A DNA stretch of 14,242 nucleotides from Planctomycetota bacterium. Its GTDB lineage: Bacteria > Planctomycetota > UBA1135 > GCA-002686595. The stretch covers positions 1 to 14,242 of the forward strand of contig WTJQ01000275.1 of assembly GCA_011524785.1 (NCBI GenBank), given 5' to 3'. Shown here one piece after another: positions 14,080-14,242 of the stretch; position 1 is the first letter of the stretch; the number at the start of each line of letters is the position of its first letter. A program made the position numbers and the translations under genes. The notes beneath the pieces are model-generated. The model was given only the letters and a program-made list of their open reading frames with translations, was not told the origin of the DNA and did no database searches.

Positions 14080-14242
14080 ATGGAGACCGCTGAGACCCCC
14101 GTCCTCGCCCGCGTCCAGGGCCCAGACGCCCTGCCGCTGCAGGTGGGCCTCTACGAGACCGCCTTCGGCAAGGCCGATGGGGACCAAGTCCTGCCATGGC
14201 GCTATACGGCCTCGCCCCACGGCCCCTCGATCACCCTCCTGA
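14080..14242 (+). CDS. Possible start of a divergent gene, unrecognised (3' end outside window)
   Basis: From an ATG at 14080 the frame stays open to the window end: 54 codons beginning METAETPVLARVQGPDALPL and continuing with VGLYETAFGKADGDQVLPWR. The third codon positions are mostly G or C and the composition looks like that of a real protein, with a varied mix of residues, unlike the Arg/Ala/Gly-rich shadows common here. It would be divergent from FTCD with 91 bases between the starts. No Shine-Dalgarno sequence is visible. I do not recognise the family and the fragment is too short to assign. Confidence 0.45.
   Translation, partial: METAETPVLARVQGPDALPLQVGLYETAFGKADGDQVLPWRYTASPHGPSITLL

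Noticed and set aside
12720..14093. Plus-strand open frame (457 codons) opposite FTCD
   Set aside because: It is antisense to an unmistakable FTCD and has no recognisable motif. It is a GC-driven shadow.
13942..14220. Minus-strand open frame overlapping the FTCD start
   Set aside because: It would overlap the FTCD N-terminus in another frame and cover the divergent intergenic region. No conserved motif or good ribosome site supports it.
1..14242. CRISPR arrays, insertion sequences, phage or defence modules, tRNA genes
   Set aside because: No regularly spaced repeats, transposase motifs, terminal inverted repeats, tRNA-like cloverleaf or known defence-domain motifs were seen on either strand.

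Overview
This is a 14.2 kb, very GC-rich (about 70% by eye), gene-dense bacterial chromosome segment. I see no tRNA, rRNA, CRISPR array, insertion sequence or phage gene. The GC content, many ATGA/GTGA gene overlaps, a membrane 'sulfatase', a cobalamin-type radical SAM protein, a fused glutamate formiminotransferase-cyclodeaminase and a DUF4259 protein would suit a Gram-negative, high-GC lineage such as Planctomycetota or Myxococcota. That placement is inference; no marker gene is present.

Region 1 (1-10003, + strand) is a glycan-assembly cluster. In order it holds the C-terminal end of a GT4-type glycosyltransferase, a GT2 glycosyltransferase, a 592-residue protein I do not recognise (looks like an alpha/alpha-toroid plus beta-sandwich carbohydrate-active protein), a second GT2 enzyme, a membrane protein with an alkaline-phosphatase/sulfatase-fold domain, and three GT4-type glycosyltransferases. 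Six of the seven gene junctions are 4-bp ATGA or GTGA overlaps, often with a Shine-Dalgarno sequence inside the end of the upstream gene. The one exception is a 122-bp gap before the sulfatase-like gene. Together they most likely build and decorate one surface or extracellular polysaccharide or glycolipid. The sulfatase-like protein has Thr, not Cys or Ser, at the nucleophile position, so it is better read as a phospho-transfer or phosphohydrolase enzyme than as a sulfatase. No flippase, polymerase or exporter is seen, so the cluster probably continues to the left.

Region 2 (10004-11876) holds a cobalamin-binding radical SAM gene as its own unit. It is preceded by a 185-bp leader with an imperfect direct repeat and followed by a strong 15-bp hairpin.

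Region 3 (11877-14242) holds a small DUF4259 gene on the + strand. A converging minus-strand gene for a bifunctional histidine-degradation/folate enzyme (FTCD) follows. Last is the start of a possible divergent gene cut by the window edge.

The most unusual items are the Thr-nucleophile membrane phosphotransferase candidate and the unrecognised 592-residue protein, both embedded in the glycosyltransferase operon. I do not see a clearly new defence or mobile system here.
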